DNA of 44,118 bases from Simplicispira psychrophila DSM 11588. Its GTDB lineage: Bacteria > Pseudomonadota > Gammaproteobacteria > Burkholderiales > Burkholderiaceae_C. The translations under genes and the position numbers were made by a program. Shown here piece after piece: positions 25,833 to 35,111 of the stretch. Location of the stretch: assembly GCF_000688255.1 (NCBI RefSeq), contig NZ_JHYS01000020.1:1-44118 (forward strand), given 5' to 3'. The notes below the pieces were generated by a model. The model was not told where the DNA came from. It worked only from the letters and a program-made list of their open reading frames with translations, and made no database searches. Positions within the stretch are counted from its first letter, which is position 1, and the number at the start of each line of letters is the position of its first letter.

Positions 25833-26590
25833 GCCAAGAGTTGCCGCTGATCCGCCTGCGCGGCGTGACCAAGGTGTACGGCGAAGGCGTGCTGGCGTTC
25901 CAGGCGCTCAAGGGCGTCGATTTGGACATTGCACGCGGTGACTTTGTCGCCATCATGGGCCCCAGCGGCTCGGGCAAATCCACCGCCATGAACACGCTGG
26001 GGTGCCTCGACCGCCCGACCACCGGCGAATATTTGTTCCAGGGCGTGCATGTCGAATCACTGACGCGCGACCAGCGCGCGCTGTTGCGCCGGCGCTATTT
26101 TGGTTTTGTGTTTCAGGGCTTCAACCTGCTGGCGCGCACCTCGGCGCAAGAAAACGTCGAACTACCGCTGTTGTACCGGGGTGAGACGGCCCATGCGCGC
26201 CACACTGCTGCCGCGCGCGCACTGGAATCGGTGGGACTCAAGGGCTGGGAGCACCACACGCCCGCTGAACTGTCGGGTGGGCAACAGCAGCGCGTGGCGA
26301 TTGCCCGCGCCATCGTTACCGAGCCGGCGGTGCTGCTGGCCGACGAGCCCACCGGCAACCTGGACACGCACCGCAGTTTGGAGATCATGGAGTTGATCTG
26401 GCGCCTGAACCACGAGCGCGGCATTACCGTGCTGATGGTGACGCACGAGGCCGACATGGCCGCTTATGCCCGGCGCATCGTGCGCTTTGTTGATGGAGTG
26501 GTGGACAGTGATGCGCCTAACGCCCACCCGGCGGGTTTGCGCATTGCCAGCGTCGAGCCAGCGCCAGTTGCCACAGCGGAGGGGTCCTGA
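25829..26590 (+). CDS. MacB-type ABC transporter ATP-binding protein
   Basis: A 253-residue ABC ATPase of the MacB/LolD type (mechanotransmission exporters). Walker A is GPSGSGKST (44-52), the Q-loop lies in [20 protein letters not shown], the signature is [14 protein letters not shown], Walker B is [12 protein letters not shown] and the H-loop is in [12 protein letters not shown]. Unlike E. coli MacB, the ATPase and membrane parts are separate genes here, a common arrangement in other proteobacteria. ATGA overlap with macA and a one-base gap to the permease gene mean tight co-translation. Confidence 0.93.
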   Translation: MSQELPLIRLRGVTKVYGEGVLAFQALKGVDLDIARGDFVAIMGPSGSGKSTAMNTLGCLDRPTTGEYLFQGVHVESLTRDQRALLRRRYFGFVFQGFNLLARTSAQENVELPLLYRGETAHARHTAAARALESVGLKGWEHHTPAELSGGQQQRVAIARAIVTEPAVLLADEPTGNLDTHRSLEIMELIWRLNHERGITVLMVTHEADMAAYARRIVRFVDGVVDSDAPNAHPAGLRIASVEPAPVATAEGS

Positions 26591-26591
26591 C

Positions 26592-27794
26592 ATGTGGCTC
26601 AGTACCCTGCTGCTGGCGCTGCGCTCCATCCGGCGCAACCTGATGCGCTCGTTTTTAACCATTTTGGGCATCGTGATTGGCGTCAGCGCCGTCATTACCA
26701 TGGTCACGCTGGGCAACGGCGCCACGCTGGCGGTGCAGAACCAGATTTCTGGCCTCGGTACCAACCTGCTGCAGGTGCGTCCGGGCCAGCGCATGGGGCC
26801 GGGCAGTGGCGGCGCGGCGGCGTTCAAGGACGTGGATGCCGATGCCATTGCCCAGCAAATCGGCGGCATTGTCGCCGTGGCCCCCGAAGGGCGCACCGGT
26901 GCCACCGTGGTGGCGGGCGGGCGCAACTGGACGACCAGCATCATCGGCAGCACCAATGCCTGGCTGCAAACCGGCAACTGGACGGTGCAAAGCGGGCGCG
27001 AATTTAGCAACGACGAATTGCGCGCCGGCGCAGCGGTGTGCCTGATTGGCTCCACTGTGCAGCGCGAGCTGTTTGGCGGCAAGGATGCCGTCGGCCAGCA
27101 GTTGCGCGTGAAAGCCTTTTCGTGCGAAGTCGTGGGCGTACTCGGCTCCAAAGGGCAGGGCGCTTTTGGCAACGACCAAGACGATGTCGTGCTGGTGCCG
27201 CTCAAAACCTTGCAGCGGCGCGTCACCGGCAGCACCCGCGTGCAAACGCTGCTGGTGTCGATGCAAGACGGCAGCGACCCTGAGCGTGTCAAAGCCAGCC
27301 TGACGCAACTGCTGCGCGAGCGGCGCAAGCTGGCCGAAACCGATGAGGACAACTTCAACGTGCTCGATACCAAGCAGCTGGCCGACACGCTGTCGGGCAC
27401 GACCAAGGTCATGACCACCCTGCTAGGCGCGGTGGCGGCGGTGAGCCTGCTGGTGGGCGGCATCGGCATCATGAATATCATGCTGGTCAGCGTGACCGAG
27501 CGCACCCGGGAAATCGGCCTGCGCCTGGCGATTGGCGCGCTGGAGCGCGAAGTGCTGCTGCAATTCTTGATTGAAGCGGTGGTGCTGGCGGCGCTGGGCG
27601 GCCTGCTGGGCATCGTGCTGGCCACAGGTGCTTCCATGTTGCTGGCCAACGTGATGAGCGTGCCCTACGTCTTCAACGTTAGCGTGAACGTGATGTCCTT
27701 CGTCTTTTCGGCCGGTATTGGTGTGCTGTTTGGCTACTTCCCCGCCCGCCGCGCCGCGCGCATGGACCCGATTGAGGCACTGCGGCATGAATAA
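26592..27794 (+). CDS. MacB-type ABC transporter permease
   Basis: A 400-residue permease with the MacB topology: membrane segment 1 (about 20-45, [18 protein letters not shown]), a large periplasmic MacB_PCD domain (about 50-270), and three C-terminal membrane segments in an FtsX domain (about 278-395). Landmarks are [20 protein letters not shown] and the terminal [19 protein letters not shown]. With the preceding three genes it forms a complete tripartite exporter for a drug, peptide or lipid; the substrate is not apparent. Repeat copy E begins 12 bases after its stop. Confidence 0.93.
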   Translation: MWLSTLLLALRSIRRNLMRSFLTILGIVIGVSAVITMVTLGNGATLAVQNQISGLGTNLLQVRPGQRMGPGSGGAAAFKDVDADAIAQQIGGIVAVAPEGRTGATVVAGGRNWTTSIIGSTNAWLQTGNWTVQSGREFSNDELRAGAAVCLIGSTVQRELFGGKDAVGQQLRVKAFSCEVVGVLGSKGQGAFGNDQDDVVLVPLKTLQRRVTGSTRVQTLLVSMQDGSDPERVKASLTQLLRERRKLAETDEDNFNVLDTKQLADTLSGTTKVMTTLLGAVAAVSLLVGGIGIMNIMLVSVTERTREIGLRLAIGALEREVLLQFLIEAVVLAALGGLLGIVLATGASMLLANVMSVPYVFNVSVNVMSFVFSAGIGVLFGYFPARRAARMDPIEALRHE

Positions 27795-27805
27795 AGCGGT
27801 GTTTT

Positions 27806-27868
27806 TGATTTTTAGGTCAAAACAGCCTCTAGCCCAATAGATACGTGCGTTAGAAGCTATCAAAATAA
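27806..27868 (-). repeat. Dispersed 3'-flank repeat, copy E
   Basis: Minus-strand arms are TTTTGATAGCTTCTAACGCA and GGGCTAGAGGCTGTTTTGAC; plus-strand AGCTAT is at 27855-27860. It lies between the permease gene and the binding-protein gene, both on the plus strand. Confidence 0.75.
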
Positions 27869-27983
27869 TATGGCGTGATACAGGGGCTGGGTGGCGCAAT
27901 CTGTTCGTTTTTGCCCGATACACTGCAATCCCGCTTCGGGTGAGCCGCCGTGGGTTTTTGCAGATTTGGAAGAAATTACCACC

Positions 27984-29315
27984 ATGACCTTTTCGTTTAT
28001 CGCTCCCCTGCGCCGCCCGGTATTGACCGCGGCTGCCGCCTTGGCATTGGCTTGCACGCTGGCACCCACCAGCTTTGCGCAAACGGCAGCCCCCGGCACC
28101 CCAGCGGCCGTGGCCACCGCGCAGCCGATCAAAGTGGCGCTGATTGAGAGCCTGTCCGGCCCCTTCGCCAACACCGGCGAGGCGGTCTATCGCAACATCT
28201 TTTGGGCGATGGAGCGTGTCAACGCCCGTGGCGGCGTGGCTTTGCCGGCCGCGGCGGGTGGCGCGCGGCCCCTGGTGCTGCAGCGCTACGACAGCAAGGG
28301 CCAGAATGAAGAAGCGCTGTCGGCACTGCGCGCTGCCATCGACGACGGTGCGCGCGTGGTGATGCAGGGCAACTCGTCCGCCACGGCGGCCGCGCTGATC
28401 GATGCCATCAACAAACACAACGAGCGCGAGCCCGATAAGCGCGTGATTTTCTTGAACTACTCGGCAGTCGATCCGCTGCTGACCAACGAAAAATGCAGCT
28501 TTTGGCACTTTCGTTTTGACGCCCACGCCGATATGCGTATGACGGCGCTGATGGACGTGGTGCGCGCCGACAAAGCATTGAAAAGCGTCTACTTGATTGG
28601 TCAGGACTACAGCTTTGGTCAAGCGGTGCTGCGCGAAGCCAAAAAGCAACTCGCCGCCCAGCGCCCGGATGTCGCCATCGTCGGTGACGAGCTGCACGCC
28701 GTCGGCCGCGTGAAAGATTTCGCCCCCTACGCCGTCAAAATTAAAAGCAGCGGCGCGCAAGCCGTCATCACCGGCAACTGGGGCAACGACTTGACGCTGC
28801 TGGTCAAAGCCGCGCGCGAAGTCGGTTACACCGGAATTTTTTACACCTTCTACGGCAACGCGCTGGGCGCTCCGGCGGCGCTGGGCGATGCGGGTGTCGG
28901 CAAAGTAGTGGCTGTGGCTGACTGGTTGCCGAACGTGCAAAGCGCGCCGAGCGAAGCGTTTTACCAATCGTTTCGCAGCCGCTTTCCCAAGCCGCAAGAC
29001 GATTACGTGCACATGCGGATGCAGTTGATGGTGGAAGCCTTGGCCCAGTCCATCGAGCGTGCTGGCAGCGTGGATGCCACGGCAGTAGCGCGCCAGATGG
29101 AAAGCGCCAGTGTGCAACTGGCCGGTCGCAGCGGCACCATGCGCGCCGGTGATCACCAATTTCAGCAGCCGTTGGTGGTGGGGGTGATGGACAAACAGGG
29201 CAGCACCGGCGTCAAGTTCGACGTTGAAGGCTCCGGCTATGGTTTTCGTGTGCTGCGCGACATTCCTGCCGCGCAAACCCAGCAGCCGCACAGCTGCAAG
29301 ATGCAGCGGTTTTAA
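27984..29315 (+). CDS. Periplasmic substrate-binding protein, Leu/Ile/Val (LivJ) type
   Basis: A 443-residue type-I periplasmic binding protein of the branched-chain amino-acid family. The signal peptide (cleavage near SFAQT, about 33) is followed by IKVALIESLSGPFANTGEAVYRN, a family start block, then YDSKGQNEEALSALRAAID, VYLIGQDYSFGQAV and YTGIFYTFYGN. These transport genes normally sit with LivHMGF; none are present here, so this is an orphan receptor in this window. Substrates of the family include amino acids, amides, urea and aromatic acids, and cannot be narrowed from sequence. I chose the ATG at 27984 because it places the signal peptide at the N-terminus. Confidence 0.88.
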   Translation: MTFSFIAPLRRPVLTAAAALALACTLAPTSFAQTAAPGTPAAVATAQPIKVALIESLSGPFANTGEAVYRNIFWAMERVNARGGVALPAAAGGARPLVLQRYDSKGQNEEALSALRAAIDDGARVVMQGNSSATAAALIDAINKHNEREPDKRVIFLNYSAVDPLLTNEKCSFWHFRFDAHADMRMTALMDVVRADKALKSVYLIGQDYSFGQAVLREAKKQLAAQRPDVAIVGDELHAVGRVKDFAPYAVKIKSSGAQAVITGNWGNDLTLLVKAAREVGYTGIFYTFYGNALGAPAALGDAGVGKVVAVADWLPNVQSAPSEAFYQSFRSRFPKPQDDYVHMRMQLMVEALAQSIERAGSVDATAVARQMESASVQLAGRSGTMRAGDHQFQQPLVVGVMDKQGSTGVKFDVEGSGYGFRVLRDIPAAQTQQPHSCKMQRF

Positions 29316-29379
29316 TGCCATCAGAGCGTTTTTGACTGATTTGTCAAAGGGCGCTTTTTACCTATCCCTGCCCATCAAT

Positions 29380-29430
29380 CAAAAATAATAGCTAATACCG
29401 CTGATATTCATTTGATTTCAGATGATTTTT
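29380..29430 (+). repeat. Dispersed 3'-flank repeat, copy F (left arm only)
   Basis: AAAAATAATAGCTAATACCG matches the left arm and shares TAGCTAATACCGCT with copy G. The right arm has diverged to a TTTCAGATGATTTTTCGTC segment forming its own hairpin with TCTGAAA (29433). ATAGCT is at 29388-29393, about 70 bases past the binding-protein stop. Confidence 0.55.
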
Positions 29431-29543
29431 CGTCTGAAAACAAATAAATACGGGCGCTATATGCTCACTTTTTAGATTTTTTTACACTGGCCGGGTTGCC
29501 AGTCAAACTGCTACCCCAGTCAGCACTCAAGAGGAAGACGCCG

Positions 29544-29603
29544 ATGCAAGGCATGAAAAACTGGTACCAGGAGCACCCACATCTGTTCCACAAGAGACCA
29601 TAG
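29544..29603 (+). CDS. Possible 19-residue ORF or gene remnant
   Basis: An ATG preceded by AGAGGAAG encodes MQGMKNWYQEHPHLFHKRP and stops with TAG. The Trp/Tyr/His-rich composition does not look random, but no family can be named. It could be a leader peptide, a real small protein or the surviving start of a lost gene. Low confidence. Confidence 0.2.
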   Translation: MQGMKNWYQEHPHLFHKRP

Positions 29604-29746
29604 GACCGTCTGGGATGCGACAGATATATCTCCGAAAAAATGCCTGCACCATCAAATAAAAAATACGCAACTTATTGATTTGATTGCAAATTTTATTTTG
29701 CTGTAATTTTAAAATAGATTTAACTGCCGATTTAAAAAACGTCCTG

Positions 29747-29752
29747 TATACT
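29747..29752 (+). promoter_or_regulatory. Possible -10 element for the RTX/DUF4214 gene
   Basis: TATACT matches the sigma-70 -10 box at 5 of 6 positions; a poor -35 candidate (CTGCCG, 29724-29729) lies 17 bases upstream. It would give a leader of roughly 145 bases before the ATG at 29906. An imperfect palindrome GCCAATTTAAATGGC lies in that leader (29847-29861). Confidence 0.3.
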
Positions 29753-29905
29753 GATTTTGACAACAAAAATAAAAAGTTACGAAGAAATCCGTCTCTGCTT
29801 TTTATGCCTCAAGTGATCCTTATTTGCTTGTGGAGTTCTGTTAAACGCCAATTTAAATGGCAACTCAAACGGCGGCTTAAAAAGCGCTAAAAATCGGAGA
29901 TTTTC

Positions 29906-31957
29906 ATGGCTACAAATAAACAAATGATCGCGGCGTTTTACCTGTCCTACTACGGCCGTCCGGCTGATGCGGGTGGACTGGCTTACTGGACAGAGCAGCT
30001 TGACCTGAGCGGCGGAAATCTTGGCGTCATCGTCAATGCGTTTGCCAATTCAGCAGAATCTACCGCAAATTTTGGCGCGCTGACTACAGCACAGCACATC
30101 GCCCAGCTGTATCAGGACTTGCTGGGCCGCGCGCCTGAAGCCGCTGGCGCAGCGTACTGGCTTGGCGAAGTCACCGCGGGTCGCATGACCATCGCCCAGC
30201 TGGCTATCAACGTGTATGTGGGCGCGCTCGGCGCAGACGCCACCACCGTGCAGGTGCGCCAGCAAGTGGCCGACCAACTTACTGCCGCGCTGCCCGCCAA
30301 CGGCACCGGCTACAGCGGTCAGGGCGCCGTTGAAGCGGGCCGGCTGATTATCCAAGCGGCCAAGGCAACCACCAGCGCTGCAGACATCGCCGCCTTGGCT
30401 ACCGCAGGGGTCAAACTGGCCGCCAGCGCAACCGCCAACCCTGCCGTTATGACCGCGCTGATCGGCGCTAATGGCCATCTGACCGACTTGCTGGGCACCA
30501 CCGCAGGTGCAGCCACCCCCCTGGATTTGGTTAACCTGATCAACACCATCATGGATACGGCAGCCGGCAATAGCACTTCTCTGACTACGCTGCTGGGCAC
30601 CACAGGAACGTTAACCGATTTGGTCACTCACCTGCCCTCAGGTGTCACGCTGACAGGCTTGGACAGCGCTATCCATTCAGGCGGATTTGCTGGTGGTGCG
30701 GCGGTAGTGAATTCCGGTGGTGCTACAGACCCAGTATCCATCCTTACCACCGCCCTCGATACCCATATCGGTGGAGGTGAAGATAATTTATTTTCTGGAA
30801 TTTTCAGTGATGGTGGGACCAATACGTTTAATGCGGGGGACACACTCAACGGTGGTCTTGGTTCGGATACGCTGCGGATCGGCAGTAGCATAGCGGCTAC
30901 CGCCATCACATTAGATGACACTTTTTGGACAAATATCTCCAATATCGAAAAAATCGAAATACTGACTACGACTGATGGCGTACAAACATTGACTCTTGGT
31001 AATAATTTTTATGCTGCCTTCACCAGTGTAGATATGAAGACCGATTCCACTGCCGGTGCGATTAATATGACCTTGGGCGGAAATGTCAGTAAAGGGGTCA
31101 AGCTCACGACTACCTCTACTGATGGTATCCAGACCCTCCATACTGGCACAGGTGCGGGTCTTGTGACTGTGGATGCAATTTCTACTGCGGGTGGGTTGAA
31201 TATCAGTGGCTCAGATGTCACTGCAGTCACAACCCAATCTACCGCTGGCAATCAGATTATCAATGTGACCAATGCAGCTTCATCGGCTATCACGGTCAAT
31301 GCAAGTTCTACAGGTGGTACGCAGAGCATTGCCACGGGTGCAGGTGATGATATTATTAATACTACCTCTACTACTGGGGTTGTCTCTATTACCGGGAAAG
31401 CGGGTAATGACATTATCACTCTGAAGACCCATACAGGAGTTGATACGATCATTTTCTCTGGTGTTGCGCTGGCGGACGGCGCCTCCGTCGCCGCTCAAGT
31501 GGCGGCCAATGGTGTGGATGTCATCTCTGGTTTTGTTTCCGCCAGCGATAAAATTAACGTGAGCGCTCTGAATACTGCAGCTGCCATGACGGATGTGACT
31601 ACAGCAGCACTTGCAGATTCTCTGATACTTGTTTCTGGTAAGGCGATCAGCGTCAGCGCGACGGGATTGGCTGCCGGTCTGACGACAGGCGGTACTGCTG
31701 TCATTGCAGCAGGCGAATGGAACAATATGATTAAGGTCGCCGCCTATCTGGATGAGTTGATGACCGTGACCTCAGGGGCTCAACACAACGTCATTGTGTT
31801 GAACGATACTTCTGGCAGCAATAACACGACGTATGTGTATGCACTGTCTAATGTCGGCAGTGATATCACGATTGATGCGGCTGACATCGTCTTGGTGGGC
31901 ACCATCACGCACACGGCTGGTACGGCGATTCTGGCTACTGCCCTTGCCTTTGCTTAA
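29906..31957 (+). CDS. Secreted RTX-like protein with N-terminal DUF4214 domain
   Basis: A 683-residue protein probably exported by a type I system. Residues about 5-100 form a DUF4214 domain (AFYLSYYGRPADAGGLAYWTEQL, then LYQDLLGRAPEAAGAAYWL), known from S-layer-like and RTX proteins. An Ala/Thr-rich part follows with repeated LLGTT motifs (about 190-240). RTX-type glycine-aspartate repeats appear next (GDTLNGGLGSDTLRIG near 315; GAGDDIINTT and GKAGNDIITL near 485-505). The end (ATALAFA) is hydrophobic, as in type I substrates. There is no N-terminal Sec signal. No HlyB/HlyD-like genes adjoin it. Codon use changes inside the gene: the first 260 codons are GC-rich like the genome, while later parts are visibly more AT-rich, suggesting a mosaic. 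A CGGAGA ribosome site precedes the ATG. Confidence 0.8.
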   Translation: MATNKQMIAAFYLSYYGRPADAGGLAYWTEQLDLSGGNLGVIVNAFANSAESTANFGALTTAQHIAQLYQDLLGRAPEAAGAAYWLGEVTAGRMTIAQLAINVYVGALGADATTVQVRQQVADQLTAALPANGTGYSGQGAVEAGRLIIQAAKATTSAADIAALATAGVKLAASATANPAVMTALIGANGHLTDLLGTTAGAATPLDLVNLINTIMDTAAGNSTSLTTLLGTTGTLTDLVTHLPSGVTLTGLDSAIHSGGFAGGAAVVNSGGATDPVSILTTALDTHIGGGEDNLFSGIFSDGGTNTFNAGDTLNGGLGSDTLRIGSSIAATAITLDDTFWTNISNIEKIEILTTTDGVQTLTLGNNFYAAFTSVDMKTDSTAGAINMTLGGNVSKGVKLTTTSTDGIQTLHTGTGAGLVTVDAISTAGGLNISGSDVTAVTTQSTAGNQIINVTNAASSAITVNASSTGGTQSIATGAGDDIINTTSTTGVVSITGKAGNDIITLKTHTGVDTIIFSGVALADGASVAAQVAANGVDVISGFVSASDKINVSALNTAAAMTDVTTAALADSLILVSGKAISVSATGLAAGLTTGGTAVIAAGEWNNMIKVAAYLDELMTVTSGAQHNVIVLNDTSGSNNTTYVYALSNVGSDITIDAADIVLVGTITHTAGTAILATALAFA

Positions 31958-32058
31958 TCGGTAAATTCTTTGGCGAGGCAATTGGCCATTTCACTCAGCG
32001 CTATCAAGATGCGCTAAGTGCTTGGTTATTGCTCTCCTTGCATTGAGGTGCCGCAATG

Positions 32059-32093
32059 AAAAACCCCGCTTCCCAAAAGAAGGCGGGGTTTTC
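32059..32093. terminator. Bidirectional intrinsic terminator
   Basis: AAAACCCCGCTTC pairs with GAAGGCGGGGTTTT (one-base bulge) around a short CCAAAA loop, and both ends carry A/T runs. It can stop transcripts of the secreted protein gene (plus) and of the yadH operon (minus). A shorter AGCGC/GCGCT pair at 31997-32015 lies just before it. Confidence 0.9.
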
Positions 32094-32149
32094 TATTTGG
32101 CTGTCCGAAATCAGCAATCTGGCTGCGCAGCCAGCCCGGCTGCTCCCCC

Positions 32150-32920
32150 TCAGCGCCGAATTCGGTGTCCCGTCTTGAACACCCACCACACCACGCCCAA
32201 ACACGCGGCCATAAAGCCCAGCGTCATGCCGGTGCTGACGCCAATGTGCACATCGGCCTGGCCGTAGAAGGCCCAGCGCAGGCCGCTGATCAGGTAAACC
32301 ACGGGGTTGAACAGCGACACCTTTTGCCAAATGGGCGGCAGCATGTTGATGCTGTAGAAGGCGCCGCCTAAAAAGGTCAGCGGCGTGATGACCAGCAGCG
32401 GAATGACCTGCAGCTTTTGAAAGTTGTCGGCCCACAGGCCGATGATGAAACCGAATAGGCAGAAGGTGATGGCCGTCAGCACCAGAAAGCCCACCATCCA
32501 CACCGGGTGCGCGATTTCGTAGGGCACGAACACGCGCGCCGTGGTCAGGATCAGCGCGGCCACCATCAGTGACTTGGTGGCGGCTGCGCCGACATAGCCC
32601 AGCAGTACCTCCACCCAGTTGATCGGTGCGCTCAACAGCTCGTAGATGGTGCCTGACCACTTGGGCATGTAGATGCCAAAGGCGGCGTTGGAAATGCTCT
32701 CGGACAACAGCGACAGCATCAGCAGGCCGGGGATGATGTAGGCGCCGTAGCTGACGCCACCGATGTCGCCCATGCGCGAGCCAATCGCCGAGCCAAAGAC
32801 GATGAAATACAGCGCCGTGGTCAGCACCGGCCCGACCAGGCTGCCCATCCAGGTGCGCAGGGCACGGTGCATCTCAAAACGGTAAATGGCGCGCACGCCG
32901 TGCAGGTTCAGGCCGGTCAT
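32150..32920 (-). CDS. yadH: ABC-2 type exporter permease (YadH family)
   Basis: A 256-residue inner-membrane permease with six hydrophobic segments (for example [20 protein letters not shown] near 30-50 and [21 protein letters not shown] near 175-195) and the ABC-2 family motif in the latter. It pairs with the ATPase gene upstream, which it overlaps by 4 bases. YadGH homologues and the related NodIJ exporters move lipids, polysaccharides or lipo-oligosaccharides; the substrate here is unknown. It is the last gene of the minus-strand envelope cluster. Confidence 0.9.
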   Translation of the reverse strand: MTGLNLHGVRAIYRFEMHRALRTWMGSLVGPVLTTALYFIVFGSAIGSRMGDIGGVSYGAYIIPGLLMLSLLSESISNAAFGIYMPKWSGTIYELLSAPINWVEVLLGYVGAAATKSLMVAALILTTARVFVPYEIAHPVWMVGFLVLTAITFCLFGFIIGLWADNFQKLQVIPLLVITPLTFLGGAFYSINMLPPIWQKVSLFNPVVYLISGLRWAFYGQADVHIGVSTGMTLGFMAACLGVVWWVFKTGHRIRR

Positions 32921-33915
32921 GCGGTGGGGGCTTTCTGTTCGCTGGGTTGCGTGTGCACCAGGCTGACGAAGATGTCTTCCAGTGAGCTTTCACTGGAGTG
33001 CAGGTCCTTGAAATCGATGCCGTGTTCGGCCAACGCGCGCAACAGCGCGGCAATGCCGGTGTCTTCCTGCTGGGTGTCGAAGGTGTAGACCAAAGTGGCG
33101 CCGTCCTGGCCCAGCACCAGCGGCCAGCGTGCCAGCGCGTCGGGAATGCGCGCCATGGGTTGCTGCAAGGTCAGCGTGAGTTGCTTCTTGCCGAGCTTGC
33201 GCATTAGCACGTTCTTTTCTTCCACCAGGATCAGTTCGCCCTGGCGGATCACGCCGATGCGGTCGGCCATGTCTTGGGCTTCTTCGATGTAGTGCGTTGT
33301 GAGGATGATGGTGGTGCCGGCGCGCTGCAGTTCGCGCACCAGGCGCCACATGTCGTGGCGCAGTTCCACGTCTACACCGGCGCTGGGCTCGTCGAGGAAC
33401 AAAATTTTGGGCTCGTGCGACAGCGCCTTGGCGATCAGTACGCGGCGTTTCATGCCGCCCGAGAGAGCCAAAATTTTGCTGTCCTTCTTGTCCCAGAGCG
33501 ACAGGTCTTTCAGGATTTTTTCGATCAGCGCCGGGTTGGTGGGCTTGCCAAACAGGCCGCGGCTGAAGCGCACCGTGTCCCACACGGTCTCAAACGAGTC
33601 GGTGTGCAGTTCCTGTGGCACCAGGCCGATGGTGGTGCGCGCGGCGCGGTAGTCGCGCACAGTGTCGTGGCCGTCGGCGGTGATGGTGCCGGCGCTGGCG
33701 TTGCTCATGCCACAGATGATGCTGATCAGCGTGGTCTTACCGGCGCCATTGGGGCCGAGCAGGGCAAAAATTTCGCCCCGGCGGATGTCCAGGTCGATGC
33801 TTTTCAGCGCCTGAAAGCCGCCGGCGTAGGTTTTGCTCACGCCGCGTACGCGCACGATGGCGTCAGCGGTTGGAGCGCGGGGTGGAGTCGAAGAGGTGTG
33901 GGGCATGGAGCGCAT
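32917..33915 (-). CDS. yadG: ABC exporter ATP-binding protein (YadG family)
   Basis: A 332-residue ABC ATPase. Walker A is GPNGAGKTT, the signature is [15 protein letters not shown], Walker B is [12 protein letters not shown] and the H-loop is in [19 protein letters not shown]-terminal extension of about 90 residues resembles those of NodI/CcmA-like ATPases. It lies 23 bases after mltB. Two in-frame ATGs (33915 and 33906) are near each other and neither has a clear ribosome site. Confidence 0.92.
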   Translation of the reverse strand: MRSMPHTSSTPPRAPTADAIVRVRGVSKTYAGGFQALKSIDLDIRRGEIFALLGPNGAGKTTLISIICGMSNASAGTITADGHDTVRDYRAARTTIGLVPQELHTDSFETVWDTVRFSRGLFGKPTNPALIEKILKDLSLWDKKDSKILALSGGMKRRVLIAKALSHEPKILFLDEPSAGVDVELRHDMWRLVRELQRAGTTIILTTHYIEEAQDMADRIGVIRQGELILVEEKNVLMRKLGKKQLTLTLQQPMARIPDALARWPLVLGQDGATLVYTFDTQQEDTGIAALLRALAEHGIDFKDLHSSESSLEDIFVSLVHTQPSEQKAPTA

Positions 33916-33938
33916 CGGTGCAAGTGAATAAGAGCGGC

Positions 33939-35081
33939 TTAGCGCTGGCGGACGCGTGCGGCAGCCACTTCGCGCCCGAGTTCAATCACTGCCATGGCGT
34001 AGTAGCTTGACCAGTTGTAGCGCGTGATGGCGTAGAAATTGCCGGTGCCGGCCACATAGCTGGGGGTATCGCCGCCGTTTTGCAATTCGATCAGCGCCAG
34101 CGGGCCGTTGTGCTGCGCGCCGCTGCCTTGCAGCACGGCGCCTTTGGCGGCCATCTCGGCGGGGCTGAAGGTGGGCTTGATGTCGGGCGCCATCAGTGTC
34201 GGCATGTCCAAGCGCACGGGGTCGAATTCGACCGGGTAGGTCGGCGCCATGCCGGGGGTCCAGCCGTGCGCGATGAAGTAGTTGGCGACCGAGCCGATGG
34301 CGTCCTGCGGGCTGGCAAACAGGTCGATGTGGTCGTCGCCGTCAAAGTCAACGGCGTAGCGCACCCAGCTGGATGGCATAAACTGGGGCAGGCCCATGGC
34401 GCCGGCATAGCTGCCGCGCGGCTCGAAGGGGTTGGTGTGGCTGCGCTGCATCAGGCTGAGGAACTGCTCCAGTTCACCCCGGAAGAATTCCCGGCGCTCC
34501 AGCGCGCGCGGGTGCGCCGAGGGAAAGTCAAACGACAGCGTGGCCAGCGCGTCGATGACGCGGAAGTTGCCGATGTTCTGGCCGTAGATGGTTTCCACCC
34601 CCAGGATGCCGACGATGATTTCTGCCGGCACACCGTACTGGCGCTCGGCGCGCGCCAGTGCCGCACTGTGCTGTTGCCAAAAGCGCACGCCGGCGCGGAT
34701 GCGAATCGGCTCGATGAAGCGGCTGCGGTAGGCGCGCCAATTCTTGGCGCTGCTGCGGGCCGGTGGCAGCATCAAGGCGGGCACTTGCGGCAAAAAACGC
34801 GCCTGGCCGAGGGCCTCGCGCACCCAGGCAGGATCGAGGTCGCGGCGTGCGGCCAGATCGTCGGCAAATTGCATGGCGTCGGCGCGGCTGGCGTAGGGGG
34901 TGCTGCCTTCTACGGTCTTGCTGCGTGGGGTAGGTGCTTTCTCGGCGGGGGCCGTGATCGCCGTCCTGCGGAGTGTATTTTTAGGGTCATTTTGGGCTAT
35001 AGCGCACGTAGATATTGCGCTTATAGCTATGAAAAAAATAGCGGAAGGGGTGCGTCGAAAGCAAGGCGGAATCAGGATCAT
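33939..35081 (-). CDS. mltB: Lytic murein transglycosylase B
   Basis: Cleaves peptidoglycan glycan strands in the periplasm, leaving 1,6-anhydroMurNAc ends. The 380-residue protein has a signal peptide and an SLT_2-type catalytic domain (about 65-370) with the catalytic Glu163 in [20 protein letters not shown] and [15 protein letters not shown]. Most of the hydrophobic signal core (about residues 14-34, [15 protein letters not shown] within it) is encoded by dispersed repeat copy H. The expected cleavage is AIA before Gln30; the Cys at 26 is not in a convincing lipobox, so it is probably a soluble or Sec-released form. It starts 30 bases after tgpA. No Shine-Dalgarno is visible at the ATG (35081), and there is no other usable start ahead of the mature domain. 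Confidence 0.87.
   Translation of the reverse strand: MILIPPCFRRTPSAIFFIAISAISTCAIAQNDPKNTLRRTAITAPAEKAPTPRSKTVEGSTPYASRADAMQFADDLAARRDLDPAWVREALGQARFLPQVPALMLPPARSSAKNWRAYRSRFIEPIRIRAGVRFWQQHSAALARAERQYGVPAEIIVGILGVETIYGQNIGNFRVIDALATLSFDFPSAHPRALERREFFRGELEQFLSLMQRSHTNPFEPRGSYAGAMGLPQFMPSSWVRYAVDFDGDDHIDLFASPQDAIGSVANYFIAHGWTPGMAPTYPVEFDPVRLDMPTLMAPDIKPTFSPAEMAAKGAVLQGSGAQHNGPLALIELQNGGDTPSYVAGTGNFYAITRYNWSSYYAMAVIELGREVAAARVRQR
34979..35040 (-). repeat. Dispersed 3'-flank repeat, copy H, inside mltB
   Basis: Minus-strand arms are TTCATAGCTATAAGCGCAAT and GTGCGCTATAGCCCAAAATG with AGCGC/GCGCT (35001-35005, 35017-35021) as the inner stem; plus-strand AGCTAT is at 35025-35030. It is a very good match to the family. 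Here it is translated: it codes the hydrophobic core of the MltB signal peptide. Confidence 0.85.
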
Positions 35082-35111
35082 GGAGGGTATTTTCGCCTTT
35101 GGAACAGATTC

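Larger units (their letters stand above)
29316..29905. other. 590-base AT-rich intergenic region
   Basis: This region is much richer in A+T than the rest of the window, especially after about 29610. It holds repeat copy F, a 7-bp hairpin (TTTCAGA 29416-29422 with TCTGAAA 29433-29439) and a possible 19-residue ORF (29544-29603). It also has a possible promoter (TATACT, 29747-29752) and a long AT-rich leader before the secreted protein gene at 29906. An open frame at about 29684-29890 starts with TTG and encodes a Lys/Arg-rich, low-complexity product; I do not regard it as a gene. Low GC with a long leader suggests xenogeneic silencing or elaborate regulation. Confidence 0.6.

Noticed and set aside
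27423-29321. A 632-codon open frame on the minus strand, opposite the permease and binding-protein genes
   Set aside because: It spans two well-supported plus-strand genes and the intergenic repeat, its translation is His/Gln/Arg-rich with no motif, and long antisense frames are expected in GC-rich coding DNA.
29684-29890. A 68-codon open frame in the AT-rich leader before the secreted protein gene
   Set aside because: It starts with TTG, lacks a ribosome site, and encodes Lys/Arg-rich low-complexity sequence; it overlaps the likely promoter.
31985-32030. A possible tenth copy of the dispersed repeat (AGCGC-N9-GCGCTAAGTGCT)
   Set aside because: Only the inner stem fits; the AGCTAT core and the GAGGCT arm are missing, and it adjoins a clear terminator, so it may be unrelated.
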